Below are positions 43,095 to 54,164 of a DNA stretch of 64,000 nt, one piece after another. Positions within the stretch are counted from its first letter, which is position 1; each line of letters begins with the position of its first letter. The notes beneath the pieces were generated by a model. That model was given only the letters and a program-made list of their open reading frames with translations, ran no database searches and was not told where the DNA came from. A program made the position numbers and the translations under genes. Origin of the DNA: Azovibrio sp. (GTDB lineage: Bacteria > Pseudomonadota > Gammaproteobacteria > Burkholderiales > Rhodocyclaceae); assembly GCA_026414665.1 (NCBI GenBank), contig JAOAIO010000003.1, positions 1 to 64,000 of the forward strand. Reading direction: 5' to 3'.

Positions 43095-44684
43095 ATGCAT
43101 TACGACGTACTGATCATCGGCAGCGGCCTGGCCGGCCAATCGGCCGCCCTGCGCCTTGCCGATCATTGCAGGGTTGCTCTGGTGAGCAAGCGCACCCTGG
43201 AAGACAGCGCCTCGAGCTGGGCTCAAGGGGGTATCGCAGCGGTGCTCGATGACCAAGATTCGATCGAAGCCCACATCCGCGACACCTTCATCGCTGGCGT
43301 CCACCTCAACGATGCGCGCGCCACCCGCTTCGTCGTGGAAAATGGCCGCCGCGCCATCGAATGGTTGATCGAGCAAGGCGTGCCCTTCACCAAGGATGCC
43401 TCCGGCTACCATCTGACCCGGGAAGGTGGCCACAGCGCCCGCCGAGTCATTCACGTCGCCGATGCCACTGGCCTGGCGGTGCAAGAAACCCTGACCCAGA
43501 AGGTTCGCCGACACCCGAACATCGCCATCCTGGAAAACCACATCGCCATCGATCTGATCACCGGCGCCAAGCTCGGCCTGGCGGAAAATCGCTGCTACGG
43601 CGCCTACGTCCTCGACAATCACAGTGGCACCGTGCTGACCTTGGCCGCCGCGCACACCCTGATCGCCACCGGCGGCGCCGGCAAGGTCTACCTCTACACC
43701 ACCAACCCCGACACCTCCACCGGCGATGGCGTCGCCATGGCCTGGCGCGCTGGCTGCCGCGTGGCGAACATGGAATTCATCCAGTTTCACCCCACCTGCC
43801 TGTACCACCCCCGGGCCAAATCGTTTCTGATCTCCGAAGCCGTGCGTGGCGAAGGCGGCCTGTTGAAGCTGCCAGATGGCACCCGCTTCATGCCGGAGCA
43901 TGACGCGCGCGCCGAACTCGCGCCCCGCGACGTGGTGGCGCGCGCGATCGACTTTGAAATGAAAAAACGCGGCTTGGACTGCGTTTTTCTCGACATCTCC
44001 CACAAAGGCGAAGCCTTCATCAAGACGCATTTCCCCAACATCCACGCCCGCTGCCTGGAACTCGGCATCGACATCACGCGCGAGGCCATTCCCGTGGTGC
44101 CGGCAGCGCACTACACCTGCGGCGGTATCGTCACCGATCTCAAGGCACGCACCGACATCCCTGGCTTGTATGCCGCTGGTGAAGCCTCTTGCTCGGGGCT
44201 ACACGGCGCCAACCGACTCGCTTCCAACTCCCTGCTCGAATGCCTGGTATTCTCGGAAGCCGCGGCACGAGACATCCTCGCCCAGCCGCAGCGCCCAGTA
44301 CCCGCCTTGCCGAGCTGGGACGAGAGCCGCGTCACCGATGCCGATGAAGAAGTGGTGATTGCCCACAACTGGGACGAGCTGCGCCGCTTCATGTGGGACT
44401 ATGTTGGCATCGTGCGCACCACCAAGCGCCTAAAACGCGCCCAGCATCGCATTCGCCTCTTGATGCGCGAAATCGACGAGTTCTATGCCAACTTCCGCGT
44501 CAGCCACGATCTGATCGAACTGCGCAACCTCGTGGTAACTGCCGACTTGATCGTGCGCTCCGCCCTCAAGCGCAAGGAAAGCCGCGGCCTACACTACTCG
44601 CGCGATTACCCGGAACTGCTCGCGCACCCCAGGAACACGGTGTTGCGCCGCCGTCCGCCTCAGCCCACGCGGCCCGTGGACTGA
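43095..44684 (+). CDS. nadB: L-aspartate oxidase
   Basis: [49 protein letters not shown]. Confidence 0.97.
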   Translation: MHYDVLIIGSGLAGQSAALRLADHCRVALVSKRTLEDSASSWAQGGIAAVLDDQDSIEAHIRDTFIAGVHLNDARATRFVVENGRRAIEWLIEQGVPFTKDASGYHLTREGGHSARRVIHVADATGLAVQETLTQKVRRHPNIAILENHIAIDLITGAKLGLAENRCYGAYVLDNHSGTVLTLAAAHTLIATGGAGKVYLYTTNPDTSTGDGVAMAWRAGCRVANMEFIQFHPTCLYHPRAKSFLISEAVRGEGGLLKLPDGTRFMPEHDARAELAPRDVVARAIDFEMKKRGLDCVFLDISHKGEAFIKTHFPNIHARCLELGIDITREAIPVVPAAHYTCGGIVTDLKARTDIPGLYAAGEASCSGLHGANRLASNSLLECLVFSEAAARDILAQPQRPVPALPSWDESRVTDADEEVVIAHNWDELRRFMWDYVGIVRTTKRLKRAQHRIRLLMREIDEFYANFRVSHDLIELRNLVVTADLIVRSALKRKESRGLHYSRDYPELLAHPRNTVLRRRPPQPTRPVD

Positions 44685-44691
44685 TATTCGG

Positions 44692-45123
44692 CTAATTGCC
44701 CGGCACGTCGCTGCGCACGCAACAACGTAGCCAGAGGCGCAGGCGGCGTAGCGCCTCGGGCGCGGCAGCATCGGCGAGCAGCACGAGCACGCGCGTCTCA
44801 CGCCCCGCCTCTCGCGCACGCCAGCGGAGCACACACAAGCCAGGCAAGGCGAGACTACCCGGCAGCAACTCGACCGGCTGCATCTGGCCCGCATTCGCAA
44901 TGGCCAGACCACCATCGGCTTCAAGCAACAGGGCTGTCGGCCACGTTATTACGCGCCGCCAGGCGAACCAGGCCAAACCTGCCGTCACCCCGACAAGCGC
45001 CAGGCGCGCCGGCCAGGGCCAAGGCGTGCCAAGCACCCCCAAGGCTGCCAGGGCGTGGCAAGCAAAGAACGAGAACGGAAAAAGAAAACCGCGGCGCAGC
45101 TCGATGAAGCAGGGAAACCGCAC
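44692..45123 (-). CDS. YgfX-like inner membrane protein
   Basis: Small protein with two TM helices; located directly downstream of fabF; likely GTG start 45123 (ORF-track start 45180 overlaps fabF). Confidence 0.6.
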   Translation of the reverse strand: MRFPCFIELRRGFLFPFSFFACHALAALGVLGTPWPWPARLALVGVTAGLAWFAWRRVITWPTALLLEADGGLAIANAGQMQPVELLPGSLALPGLCVLRWRAREAGRETRVLVLLADAAAPEALRRLRLWLRCCVRSDVPGN

Positions 45124-45139
45124 CGCCGTGAGAACGGGC

Positions 45140-46372
45140 TCAAACCCGCTTGAAAACCAGGCAGCCGTTGGTGCCGCCAAAGCCGAAATTATTGTTGAGC
45201 GCCACCTCGATCTTCATCTCCCGCGCCGTATTGGCACAGTAGTCGAGATCGCACTCGGGGTCCTGGTTGAAGATATTGATGGTCGGCGGGGAAACCTGAT
45301 GATGAATCGCCAGCACCGTAAACAAAGACTCGATGCCGCCTGCGCCGCCAAGCAAGTGTCCCGTCATCGACTTGGTCGAGTTCACCACGAGCTTATAGGC
45401 GGCCTCGCCAAAAGCGAGCTTGATGGCATCGGATTCATTCTTATCGCCCAAAGGCGTCGACGTGCCGTGCGCGTTCAAGTACTGCACTTCGTCCGGGTTC
45501 ACGCCGGCATTCCTGAGCGCCGCCAACATACAGCGCTTGGGCCCGTCGGCGTTGGGGGCGGTCATGTGGTACGCATCGCCGCTCATGCCGTAACCGGCCA
45601 GCTCGGCATAAATCTTGGCGCCACGGGCCTTGGCATGCTCATATTCCTCGAGCACCAGAACACCGGCCCCCTCCCCCAGCACGAAACCATCTCGGTCCTT
45701 GTCCCAGGGCCGGCTGGCGGTAGCCGGATCGTCGTTACGCGTAGACAAAGCTCGCGCCGCGCAGAAGCCGCCCATGCCCAGCGGCGAAACAGTGGATTCG
45801 GCCCCGCCGGCAATCATCACATCCGCATCGCCGTACTCGATGATGCGGGCCGCCTCGCCGATGGAGTGAGTGCCGGTGGTGCAGGCCGTGACCAGCGCGA
45901 TGTTAGGGCCCTTGAAGCCATACTGGATGGACAGATTGCCGGAGATCATGTTGATGATCGAGCCCGGCACGAAGAAGGGGGAAATCTTGCGCACCCCGGC
46001 GGCGTTGTATTCGTCCTTGGTCGCTTCGATCAAGGGTAGCCCGCCGATGCCGGAGCCAATGCACACTCCGATGCGCTCGGCATCGGCCTGCTCCGCATCC
46101 AGCCCCGCATCGCGCACGGCCTGAATGCCGGCGGCCATGCCGAAATGGATGAAGGTATCCATGCGGCGCGCCTCCTTGGGCGACAGATAACTGGCGATAT
46201 CGAAGTTTTTGACTTCCCCGGCAATGCGGGTAGGAAAGCTGGACGCATCAAACTTGGTGACGGCCCCGATACCGGAACGGCCGGCCAGGAGGTTCTGCCA
46301 TGCTTCTTCAACGGTATTACCGACGGGGCTGACAATGCCCAGGCCGGTGACAACGACTCTGCGACGTGCCAA
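45140..46372 (-). CDS. fabF: Beta-ketoacyl-ACP synthase II
   Basis: [47 protein letters not shown] 46372 preceded by GGAG (ORF-track TTG 46384 alternative). Confidence 0.97.
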   Translation of the reverse strand: MARRRVVVTGLGIVSPVGNTVEEAWQNLLAGRSGIGAVTKFDASSFPTRIAGEVKNFDIASYLSPKEARRMDTFIHFGMAAGIQAVRDAGLDAEQADAERIGVCIGSGIGGLPLIEATKDEYNAAGVRKISPFFVPGSIINMISGNLSIQYGFKGPNIALVTACTTGTHSIGEAARIIEYGDADVMIAGGAESTVSPLGMGGFCAARALSTRNDDPATASRPWDKDRDGFVLGEGAGVLVLEEYEHAKARGAKIYAELAGYGMSGDAYHMTAPNADGPKRCMLAALRNAGVNPDEVQYLNAHGTSTPLGDKNESDAIKLAFGEAAYKLVVNSTKSMTGHLLGGAGGIESLFTVLAIHHQVSPPTINIFNQDPECDLDYCANTAREMKIEVALNNNFGFGGTNGCLVFKRV

Positions 46373-46398
46373 GTTGCACTCCAATCACATACATAGAC

Positions 46399-46424
46399 CG
46401 AGGCCGGCATCGAAGCCGGCCTCG
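46399..46424 (-). terminator. Hairpin between acpP and fabF (possible attenuator)
   Basis: Perfect CGAGGCCGGC-6 nt-GCCGGCCTCG stem; no U-tract. Confidence 0.6.
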
Positions 46425-46446
46425 CGGGGAAAACAAGCCGAATGGA

Positions 46447-46683
46447 TTACTTCTTGTGGGCGAGGATGTAATCGATCGCCTGCTGGACCGTGGTGATCTT
46501 TTCGGCCTCTTCGTCCGGGATCTCGCACTCGAACTCTTCTTCGAGGGCCATCACCAGTTCGACCGTATCCAGCGAATCCGCGCCCAGATCGTCCACGAAG
46601 GAGGACTCGTTCTTGATGTCCGCTTCGTTCACACCGAGCTGCTCGGCGACAATCTTCTTGACGCGTTCAACGATGTTATCCAT
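46447..46683 (-). CDS. acpP: Acyl carrier protein
   Basis: [21 protein letters not shown]. Confidence 0.98.
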   Translation of the reverse strand: MDNIVERVKKIVAEQLGVNEADIKNESSFVDDLGADSLDTVELVMALEEEFECEIPDEEAEKITTVQQAIDYILAHKK

Positions 46684-46776
46684 TGAAAAAACTCCTTCCC
46701 TGATCGGGGATATGAAAAACCTGTTCAGTTTACCAAAACCGGGCGAACTGGAGAATCTTCCGCCCGACGACCTGCC

Positions 46777-47517
46777 TCAATCCATGAACATCCCGCCATT
46801 GACGTGCAAAGTGCTGCCCGTGATGTAGGCGGCGCCAGGGGAGGCCAGGAAAGCCACCGCCGCCGCGATGTCCTCGGGCACGCCGAGGCGAGCGAGGGGA
46901 ATATTACCCAAAAGCGCGGCTTTCTGTTCGTCGGAAAGCACCTTGGTCATGTCCGTGTCGATGAAGCCTGGAGCCACGCAATTGACCGTGACGTTGCGGC
47001 TGCCCAGCTCCCGAGCCAGCGCCCGAGTCATGCCGGCGACACCGGCCTTGGCAGCACAGTAATTCGCCTGGCCCGCGTTGCCGGCATGGCCGACCACGGA
47101 AGTGATGTTGATGATGCGGCCGCTGCGTGCTTTCATCATGCCGCGCATGACCGCTTTGGCAAGGCGGAAGACGGCCTTGAGATTGGTGTCGAGCACCGCA
47201 TCCCACTCCTCATCCTTCATGCGCATGGCCAGGTTGTCGCGGGTGATGCCCGCATTGTTCACCAGAATCGACACCGCCCCGAATTCTTTCTCGATGGCGC
47301 CGATCAAGGCATCCACCTGCGCCGCGTCGCGTACTTCCAGCACGGCACCCCGGCCCTTGGCGCCGGCTTCGGCCAGGTAGGAGGAAATGGCGGCGGCGCC
47401 GGCCTCGCTGGTGGCAGTGCCGATCACGGTCGCGCCTTGGCGCGCCAGTTCCAGCGCCACGGCCTTGCCGATGCCCCGCGAGGCACCGGTGACGAGCGCA
47501 ATTTGTCCTTCGAGCAT
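46777..47517 (-). CDS. fabG: 3-oxoacyl-ACP reductase
   Basis: LEGQIALVTGASRGIGKAVALEL, NYCAAKAGVAGMTRALARELGSRNVTVNCVAPGFIDTDMT; start ATG 47517. Confidence 0.97.
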   Translation of the reverse strand: MLEGQIALVTGASRGIGKAVALELARQGATVIGTATSEAGAAAISSYLAEAGAKGRGAVLEVRDAAQVDALIGAIEKEFGAVSILVNNAGITRDNLAMRMKDEEWDAVLDTNLKAVFRLAKAVMRGMMKARSGRIINITSVVGHAGNAGQANYCAAKAGVAGMTRALARELGSRNVTVNCVAPGFIDTDMTKVLSDEQKAALLGNIPLARLGVPEDIAAAVAFLASPGAAYITGSTLHVNGGMFMD

Positions 47518-47521
47518 GGTC

Positions 47522-48448
47522 TTACTCCAGAGTGAGGTTGGCTTCGATGGCGGCCAGATCGGCCAGCGCCACCCCATTTACGCCATCGGCGCAGCGCTTG
47601 GTGAGACCGGCGAGCACCTTGCCGGGGCCGCACTCGGCGACTTGGGTAATGCCCATGGCGGCCATCTTCTGAATAGTCTCGACCCAGCGCACCGGGTTAT
47701 AGGCCTGGCGCACGAGAGCAGCGCGGATGCGCTCGGGATCCGTCTCGATCGCCACATCCACGTTGTTGATCACCGGGATCGTCGGGGCCCGTAGTTCGAG
47801 TTCGGCCAAACGCGCCGCTAGCGTGTCGGCGGCCGGGCGGATCAAGGACGAGTGAAAGGGGGCGGAAACCGGCAAGGCCACGGCGCGCTTGGCGCCCCTG
47901 GCCTTGCAGGCTTCCATGGCGCGCTCCACGGCCGCCTTGTGCCCGGCGATCACGGTCTGGCCGGCGGCGTTGAAGTTGACCGGCTCCACCACCTCGCCCT
48001 GGGCCGCTGCGGCGCAGGCGGCGCGGATGCCGTCATCGTCGAGCCCGAGGATGGCAGCCATGGCGCCCGTGCCAAGCGGCACGGCCTCCTGCATGGCGGC
48101 AGCCCGCAGACGCACGAGCGGCACGGCATCCCGGAATGCGAGCACGCCAGCCGCCACCAGGGCGGAATATTCGCCCAGGCTGTGACCCGCCACGGCAGCC
48201 GGCATGCGCCCGCCCTTCTCCCGCCACAGGCGCCAGACGGCAATGCCGGCCGTGAGCATGATAGGCTGGGTATTCACGGTTTGCGCCAGCACCTCGGCCG
48301 GCCCTTCGGCCACCATGGCCCACAGGTCTTCCCCCAGGGCCGCGGAGGCTTCATCGAAGGTGGCGCGCACCACCGGAGCATCGCCGTAAGCCGCCATCAT
48401 GCCGACGGACTGGGAGCCCTGCCCGGGAAATACGAAAGCAAACGCCAT
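47522..48448 (-). CDS. fabD: Malonyl-CoA:ACP transacylase
   Basis: FVFPGQGSQSVGM, AGHSLGEYSALVAAG. Confidence 0.97.
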   Translation of the reverse strand: MAFAFVFPGQGSQSVGMMAAYGDAPVVRATFDEASAALGEDLWAMVAEGPAEVLAQTVNTQPIMLTAGIAVWRLWREKGGRMPAAVAGHSLGEYSALVAAGVLAFRDAVPLVRLRAAAMQEAVPLGTGAMAAILGLDDDGIRAACAAAAQGEVVEPVNFNAAGQTVIAGHKAAVERAMEACKARGAKRAVALPVSAPFHSSLIRPAADTLAARLAELELRAPTIPVINNVDVAIETDPERIRAALVRQAYNPVRWVETIQKMAAMGITQVAECGPGKVLAGLTKRCADGVNGVALADLAAIEANLTLE

Positions 48449-48459
48449 GATCTTTCTCC

Positions 48460-49425
48460 TCAGAATTCGAACAGCACCGCGCCCCAGGTGAAACCGCCGC
48501 CCACCCCTTCGAGCAGGACCCGCTGGCCCCGCCGAATGCGTCCATCAGGTACCGCCTCATCCAGTGCCAGGGGCACCGAAGCGGCCGAGGTGTTGCCATG
48601 GCGGTCGACCGTCACCACCACTTTTTCCTTGGGCAGTCCCATCTTCTTGCCGGTGGCCTCGATGATGCGAATGTTGGCCTGATGCGGAATGAGCCAATCC
48701 AATTGGTGCGTGCCGATGCCGGCGGCGGCGCAGCATTCCTCGGCCACCTCGGCGAGCACCCGCACCGCCATCTTGAATACTGCCTGGCCTTCCATGCGCA
48801 AAAAGGGGTCGCCCGTCACCTGCCCACCCGCCACATGGCCGGGCACGGAGAGGATGTCCACCTGGCTGCCGTCCGCGTGCAGCGCGGTGGCCAGGATGCC
48901 CGGCTGTTCGGAGGCTTCCAGCACCACGGCGCCGGCTCCGTCGCCGAACAGCACGCAGGTGCCCCGGTCCTGCCAGTCGAGGATGCGCGAGAAGGTTTCG
49001 GCGCCCACCACCAAAGCCTTCCGGTGGCTGCCGGAGCGGATGAACTTGTCGGCCACGGTCAAGGCATAGACGAAGCCGCTGCAGACGGCCTGCACATCGA
49101 AGGCCGTAGCGCCCTTGTTGCCCAAAAGGCCCTGCACGAGGCAGGCGGTGCTGGGGAAGATGTAATCGGGCGTGGAAGTCGCCACGATGATGAGATCGAG
49201 CTCGGCCGCCTCGATGCCGGCCATGGCCAGCGCCTTGCGTGCCGCCTCGGCGGCCATGCGGCTCGAAGTCTGCTCCGGCGCGGCGAGATGGCGGGCGCGG
49301 ATGCCAGTCCGAGTCACGATCCAGGCATCGCTGGTGTCGATGCCGCGCGCCACCAGATCGTCATTGCTCACCGGGCAACCAGGCAAGTAGCTGCCGACGC
49401 CGGTCAGGCGGGAATAAATAGGCAT
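48460..49425 (-). CDS. fabH: Beta-ketoacyl-ACP synthase III
   Basis: [39 protein letters not shown]. Confidence 0.97.
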   Translation of the reverse strand: MPIYSRLTGVGSYLPGCPVSNDDLVARGIDTSDAWIVTRTGIRARHLAAPEQTSSRMAAEAARKALAMAGIEAAELDLIIVATSTPDYIFPSTACLVQGLLGNKGATAFDVQAVCSGFVYALTVADKFIRSGSHRKALVVGAETFSRILDWQDRGTCVLFGDGAGAVVLEASEQPGILATALHADGSQVDILSVPGHVAGGQVTGDPFLRMEGQAVFKMAVRVLAEVAEECCAAAGIGTHQLDWLIPHQANIRIIEATGKKMGLPKEKVVVTVDRHGNTSAASVPLALDEAVPDGRIRRGQRVLLEGVGGGFTWGAVLFEF

Positions 49426-50459
49426 CAGACACTCTCCTTCTCGACGCGTTGCTGCGTTTGCAATTCCGCCAGCTTGGCGGCGATTCGTTCGAGCAGACCG
49501 TTGCTGGCCGCCTCATAGGCGCGGCCGATGGCCTGCTCGAAGGCATAGGCATCCGCCGAGCCGTGACTTTTGACGCTGATACCCCTAAGCCCGAGCAAGC
49601 TCGCGCCGTTATAGGCCCGATGATCGACCCGGGCCTTGAAGCGTTTGAGCACCGGCAGCGCGACGAGGCCCGCGAGCCGAGTCCAGGGACTACGGCCGAA
49701 CTCCTGCTTGAGAAAGGTCGCCAGCATCTGCGCCAGCCCTTCCGAAGTCTTGAGCGCCACATTGCCAACGAAACCATCGCACACCACCACATCGGCATCG
49801 CCTTTGTAGATGCCATCGCCCTCGACATTGCCCACAAAGTTGAGCCCAGAGGCCTTGAGCAGCTCGGCGGCCTCTTTCACCACTTCGTTGCCTTTGATGT
49901 CCTCCTCGCCAATGTTGAGCAATCCAACCCGAGGACGCTCAGCATGGTCGACGGCAGCGGCGAGCATGGCCCCCATGATGCCAAACTGACGCAGATGCTC
50001 AGGCTCGCAATCAACGTTGGCCCCGAGATCCAGCATGTGCACATGGCCCGTCATGGTGGGCAGCACAGTACAGATGGCCGGCCGGTCGATGCCCGGCAGC
50101 ATCTTCAGGACGAAACGGGAAATCGCCATGAGTGCCCCGGTGTTACCGGCGGACACGCAGGCCTGGGCCTCGCCCGCCTTGACCAGGTCGATGGCCACCC
50201 GCATCGAAGAATCTTTTTTGTTACGCAGCGCGAGCGCCGGCGCCTCGTCCATGGCCACCACCTGGCTGGCGTGGCGCACGGCGCAACGCGCGGCAAGATC
50301 GGCAGCCGCGTCCGCCAAGAGCGGCTCGAGCAAGCCGGCCTGGCCCACCAAAATCACCCGCGCCGCGGGGTGACGGCGCAAAAAGGCGAGCGCAGCCGGC
50401 ACGGTGACGGAGGGACCATGATCCCCCCCCATGCAATCGATGGCGATGATATACGGCAT
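49425..50459 (-). CDS. plsX: Phosphate acyltransferase PlsX
   Basis: [21 protein letters not shown]; start ATG 50459; stop overlaps fabH start. Confidence 0.97.
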   Translation of the reverse strand: MPYIIAIDCMGGDHGPSVTVPAALAFLRRHPAARVILVGQAGLLEPLLADAAADLAARCAVRHASQVVAMDEAPALALRNKKDSSMRVAIDLVKAGEAQACVSAGNTGALMAISRFVLKMLPGIDRPAICTVLPTMTGHVHMLDLGANVDCEPEHLRQFGIMGAMLAAAVDHAERPRVGLLNIGEEDIKGNEVVKEAAELLKASGLNFVGNVEGDGIYKGDADVVVCDGFVGNVALKTSEGLAQMLATFLKQEFGRSPWTRLAGLVALPVLKRFKARVDHRAYNGASLLGLRGISVKSHGSADAYAFEQAIGRAYEAASNGLLERIAAKLAELQTQQRVEKESV

Positions 50460-50487
50460 CAAAGGTGCACGAACTGGGATTGCGCGC

Positions 50488-50525
50488 AAAAGAAAAGGCA
50501 GGCAGTCCAACGCGAACTGCCTGCC
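50488..50525 (-). terminator. Intrinsic (probably partial) terminator after rpmF
   Basis: Minus strand GGCAGGCAG-11 nt-CTGCCTGCC then TTTTCTTTT. Confidence 0.75.
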
Positions 50526-50538
50526 CAGTAGTGAGGAA

Positions 50539-50718
50539 TTACTCGCCCTTGCCCTTCAGGACCTTGCGGCCGCGATAGAAACCGCTGGGAGAGATATGGT
50601 GGCGCAAGTGCGTCTCGCCGGTGGTCGGCTCCACGGCCAGCGGTGGCGCGCTGAGAAAGTCATGGGCGCGATGCATACCGCGCTTGGAGGGGGACTTTTT
50701 GTTTTGTTGAACGGCCAT
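50539..50718 (-). CDS. rpmF: 50S ribosomal protein L32 (59 aa; absent from the supplied ORF track)
   Basis: Manual translation [59 protein letters not shown], between DUF177 gene and plsX. Confidence 0.98.
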   Translation of the reverse strand: MAVQQNKKSPSKRGMHRAHDFLSAPPLAVEPTTGETHLRHHISPSGFYRGRKVLKGKGE

Positions 50719-50741
50719 TTCGTAAAACTCCTAAAAAACGA

Positions 50742-51236
50742 TCAATTAAGCTTTGTCTTCAGCACCGCCAGTGCGGCAAACGGGTGCGGCGCAGCGCCCG
50801 CTTGCGCCGAGGCCGGCGGACTGCATGTCTCATGACGCGGCGCCACCGGCAAAGCCAGCAGAATCTCGTCTTCGACCAGCGCCTTGACATCGAGATTGCC
50901 GGATACGGGCAGATAATCGATGCTGTCGTCCTCCAGCTCTTCCTGGGTCGGCTCGCTATCGGCGGCTACCAATTCCAGCAGGCTGTCGATTTCTAGCGCC
51001 TCCTCGACCACGCCAAGACAACGCTGACAAACGAGGGGCAACACCCCCCGTACCTCGAGACGCAGACGGGGTTGCCCCCGCTCCCCGCGCACCCCTTGCA
51101 AGCGATACTCCAAGCCCCCCGCCACTTCCGTGACAAGATCGTGAAGACGCGGCAGCTCCGCCAAATCCAGCCAACCTTCTAAGCGCCTGGCTTCACGGAC
51201 GAAACGATGGGCGTCGATCTCGAGCTGTTGCGACAT
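50742..51236 (-). CDS. DUF177 / YceD-family protein (23S rRNA accumulation)
   Basis: PLVCQRCLGVVEEAL and DDSIDYLPVSGNLDVKALVEDEILLALP; upstream of rpmF. Confidence 0.92.
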   Translation of the reverse strand: MSQQLEIDAHRFVREARRLEGWLDLAELPRLHDLVTEVAGGLEYRLQGVRGERGQPRLRLEVRGVLPLVCQRCLGVVEEALEIDSLLELVAADSEPTQEELEDDSIDYLPVSGNLDVKALVEDEILLALPVAPRHETCSPPASAQAGAAPHPFAALAVLKTKLN

Positions 51237-51357
51237 AGGGGCGGGATGATATTATTTTTGGCTGCACAAGTCAAAGCGCCAAATCCCTCGAAAAACCGCA
51301 GCCAAAGCGTTGTAGGACGTTCGCTTTTCCCGACATTTCCCCCATCCGAGCCAACCA

Positions 51358-51963
51358 ATGCCCGCGTCGCCCAATCCAGACTCGCCGCCCCTCGTGCTGG
51401 CGTCCACCTCTCGCTTTCGCCGCGAACTGCTCGCCCGCCTCGGGCTACCCTTCATGACCGCCAACCCCGCCACCGATGAGACGCCGTTACCCGGCGAAGC
51501 GCCCGAAGCTCTGGCCTTGCGTCTCTCCGAAGCCAAGGCCCGTGCCGTCGCGGCGCAATTCCCAGGCGCGCTCATCATCGGCAGCGACCAAGTCGCCGTC
51601 TGCGACGGAAACATCTTCGGCAAGCCCGGCGACCACGCCCGCGCCGTGCAGCAACTCAAGCAGCTGCGCGGCAAGACCGTGAACTTCTTCACAGGGCTAT
51701 GCCTGCTCGACACGCGCAACGGCCGCGCGCATCTACGCGGCGTGCCTACCCTCGTCACCCTACGCGACCTGACGGATGCCGAAATCGAAGCCTACCTGCG
51801 GCGTGAGCCCGCCTATGACTGCGCCGGCGCGGCGAAGTCCGAAGGACTCGGCATCGCCCTGATCGCCCGACTCGAAGGTAGCGACCCGAACGCGCTCGTC
51901 GGCCTGCCGCTCATCGCCCTGTGCGACTTGTTCCGGGAAGCCGGACTGCGCGTGCTCGGATGA
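51358..51963 (+). CDS. Maf-family nucleoside triphosphate pyrophosphatase
   Basis: [43 protein letters not shown]. Confidence 0.95.
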   Translation: MPASPNPDSPPLVLASTSRFRRELLARLGLPFMTANPATDETPLPGEAPEALALRLSEAKARAVAAQFPGALIIGSDQVAVCDGNIFGKPGDHARAVQQLKQLRGKTVNFFTGLCLLDTRNGRAHLRGVPTLVTLRDLTDAEIEAYLRREPAYDCAGAAKSEGLGIALIARLEGSDPNALVGLPLIALCDLFREAGLRVLG

Positions 51964-52667
51964 CCGGGCGCCTATATCTGATCCCGGTGCCGCTCGGGCC
52001 CGGCAAGAGCGAAGCCGTACTGCCGCCGCCCGTGCTGGCGCGCATCCGCACGCTGCGGCACTTCGTCGTCGAGCACGCCAAGAGCGCTCGCGCCTTCTTG
52101 AAGGATGTCGACATGCCCGTTCCCTTGCAGGCACTCGGCATCCGCGAGCTGAACGAACACACCCGCCCGGCGGAGGTAGCCGCCCTGCTCGCGCCGCTGC
52201 TCGCCGGCCATGACCTGGGACTGCTCTCCGAAGCCGGCTGCCCGGCCGTGGCCGATCCCGGCGCCGCCCTCGTGGCCGAAGCCCAGGCCCGCAGCCTGCA
52301 AGTCGTGCCGCTCATTGGCCCTTCGGCGCTGCTGCTGGCGCTCATGGCCTCGGGCCTCAATGGCCAGCGCTTCGCTTTTCACGGCTACCTACCCGCCAAG
52401 GAGGAAGCGCGCCGCCAAGCCATTCGCCAGCTCGAAAAGGAGTCCCGGCAACACCACGAGACGCAAATCTTCATCGAAACGCCATACCGCAACAAAGCCC
52501 TCTTTACCACCCTGCTCGCGCAGGGGCAGCCGACGACGCGGCTATGCCTGGCGACCGATCTCACCCTGGCGAGCGAATCCATCCGCACGCTCACCCTAGC
52601 GGAATGGCGCCGCCAGCCCCCGCCCGATATCGAGCGCCGCCCCACCGTCTTCTTGCTGCTGGCTTGA
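51960..52667 (+). CDS. RsmI-like SAM-dependent methyltransferase (tetrapyrrole methylase fold)
   Basis: [46 protein letters not shown] overlap with maf gene. Confidence 0.9.
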   Translation: MTGRLYLIPVPLGPGKSEAVLPPPVLARIRTLRHFVVEHAKSARAFLKDVDMPVPLQALGIRELNEHTRPAEVAALLAPLLAGHDLGLLSEAGCPAVADPGAALVAEAQARSLQVVPLIGPSALLLALMASGLNGQRFAFHGYLPAKEEARRQAIRQLEKESRQHHETQIFIETPYRNKALFTTLLAQGQPTTRLCLATDLTLASESIRTLTLAEWRRQPPPDIERRPTVFLLLA

Positions 52668-52836
52668 TCCGCCAAGCTAGGCGATGCTTGAGAACGGGGG
52701 CGCACCGAATCGGCAGCCAGGCAGCCGGATGAGGATTGAAGCGGCGCCCCCCGCATTCATGGCGAGACTCGGCTACAGCGGCTCGCTGGCCCGCAACCTC
52801 TCTTTTTGCGGCTTGCGCCGCTTGTCGAGGCTCGCC

Positions 52837-53805
52837 TCATTCGGCCTTGAGCCCGAGACTTTCGATCAATCCCCGACCAAAGCCGGTGGCGGCATCGGCG
52901 CCTAGGCGCTTGGCGAAACGCTCGGCGATGTTTTCCTTGACCGAATAATCGACGAGCTTCTCGGCCTTGATCACATCCCGGGCAACGCTATCGACAGTGC
53001 CAAGCTCATCGGCCAACCCTAGCTTGATGCTCTCGGCCCCCGTCCACACCAAGCCGGAGAATATTTCCGGAGTCTCCTGCAAGCGTTTGCCGCGCCCCTG
53101 GCGCACCACATCGATGAACTGCTGGTGAATTTCGCGCAACATCGCCTCGACATGCGCTTTCTGCGCCGGATTCACGGGCGAGAAAGGATCGAGGAAGCCC
53201 TTGTTCTCCCCGGCCGTCAAAAGCCGCCGCTCGATACCGAGCTTCTCCATGGCCCCAGTAAAGCCGAAGCCGTTCATGAGCACGCCGATCGAACCGACGA
53301 TGCTGGCCTTGTTCACATAGATTTTGTCGGCCCCAGCCGCAACGTAATAGCCGCCGGAAGCGCACAAATCCTCGACCACTGCGTAGAGCGGAATATCGGG
53401 ATGCTTGGCCTTCAAGCGGCGCATTTCGTCGAAGACGATGCCGGCCTGCACGGGACTGCCGCCCGGGCTGTTGATGCGCAACACCACGCCGGCCGTGCCT
53501 TTATCGGCGAACGCAGCCTGGAGCGCGGCATTGATCTTGTCGGCGCTGGCCTCGCCCTTGGCTTCGATGGTGCCATAGACGTTTACCAGCGCCGTATGGC
53601 GTTGGTCACGCGACGGCTCCCGCGCCGGCCCCCAATCCATGACCGCCAGCAAAACCGCGACCAGATAAACGAACCCCGCCAACTTGAAGAAGATGCCCCA
53701 GCGGCGCCGGGCTTTTTGTTCGTGCAAAGCCGCAAACGCAAGCTTTTCCAACGTCTTACGCTCCCAGTCGGGAGTATTGCGAGGATCGTTCTGGGAAGTG
53801 TCCAT
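52837..53805 (-). CDS. sppA: Signal peptide peptidase SppA, S49 family
   Basis: LRINSPGGSPVQAGIVFDEMRR, DLCASGGYYVAAGADKIYVNKASIVGSIGVL; start ATG 53805. Confidence 0.95.
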   Translation of the reverse strand: MDTSQNDPRNTPDWERKTLEKLAFAALHEQKARRRWGIFFKLAGFVYLVAVLLAVMDWGPAREPSRDQRHTALVNVYGTIEAKGEASADKINAALQAAFADKGTAGVVLRINSPGGSPVQAGIVFDEMRRLKAKHPDIPLYAVVEDLCASGGYYVAAGADKIYVNKASIVGSIGVLMNGFGFTGAMEKLGIERRLLTAGENKGFLDPFSPVNPAQKAHVEAMLREIHQQFIDVVRQGRGKRLQETPEIFSGLVWTGAESIKLGLADELGTVDSVARDVIKAEKLVDYSVKENIAERFAKRLGADAATGFGRGLIESLGLKAE

Positions 53806-53813
53806 GTATCGCT

Positions 53814-54164
53814 TTATCGAGTTTCGAGAAGAAAAACGCCACCGGCACGCTCGATCACCGCCAGGGGTTCCAGCCCCCGGCCGGCGCAACGGCCGGCAAG
53901 GCAATGCCCCGTCTCCGGGGCAAACAGGGCGCCGTGCACAGCGCAGATCAAGTATAACCCGCTAGAATCGAAAAACGCCCCCGGCTGCCAGTCCAGCTCG
54001 ACCGGCACATGGGCGCAGCGGTTCACATAGGCCCGCGGCTCGCCGCGGTAGCGCACGACAAAGGCCGGCACACCGACGCCCGCGCGCATCACTTCGAAGC
54101 GCACCCCCAGCCCACCTTCGACAAGCTCGGAAGAGGCGCAGATCAGGCGTTCTCCAGCAGCCAC
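53814..54164 (-). CDS. Rieske (2Fe-2S) protein
   Basis: NRCAHVPVELDW ... LICAVHGALFAPETGHCLAG (CxH...CxxH); GTG start 54164 overlapping the upstream HAD gene. Confidence 0.88.
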   Translation of the reverse strand: MAAGERLICASSELVEGGLGVRFEVMRAGVGVPAFVVRYRGEPRAYVNRCAHVPVELDWQPGAFFDSSGLYLICAVHGALFAPETGHCLAGRCAGRGLEPLAVIERAGGVFLLETR

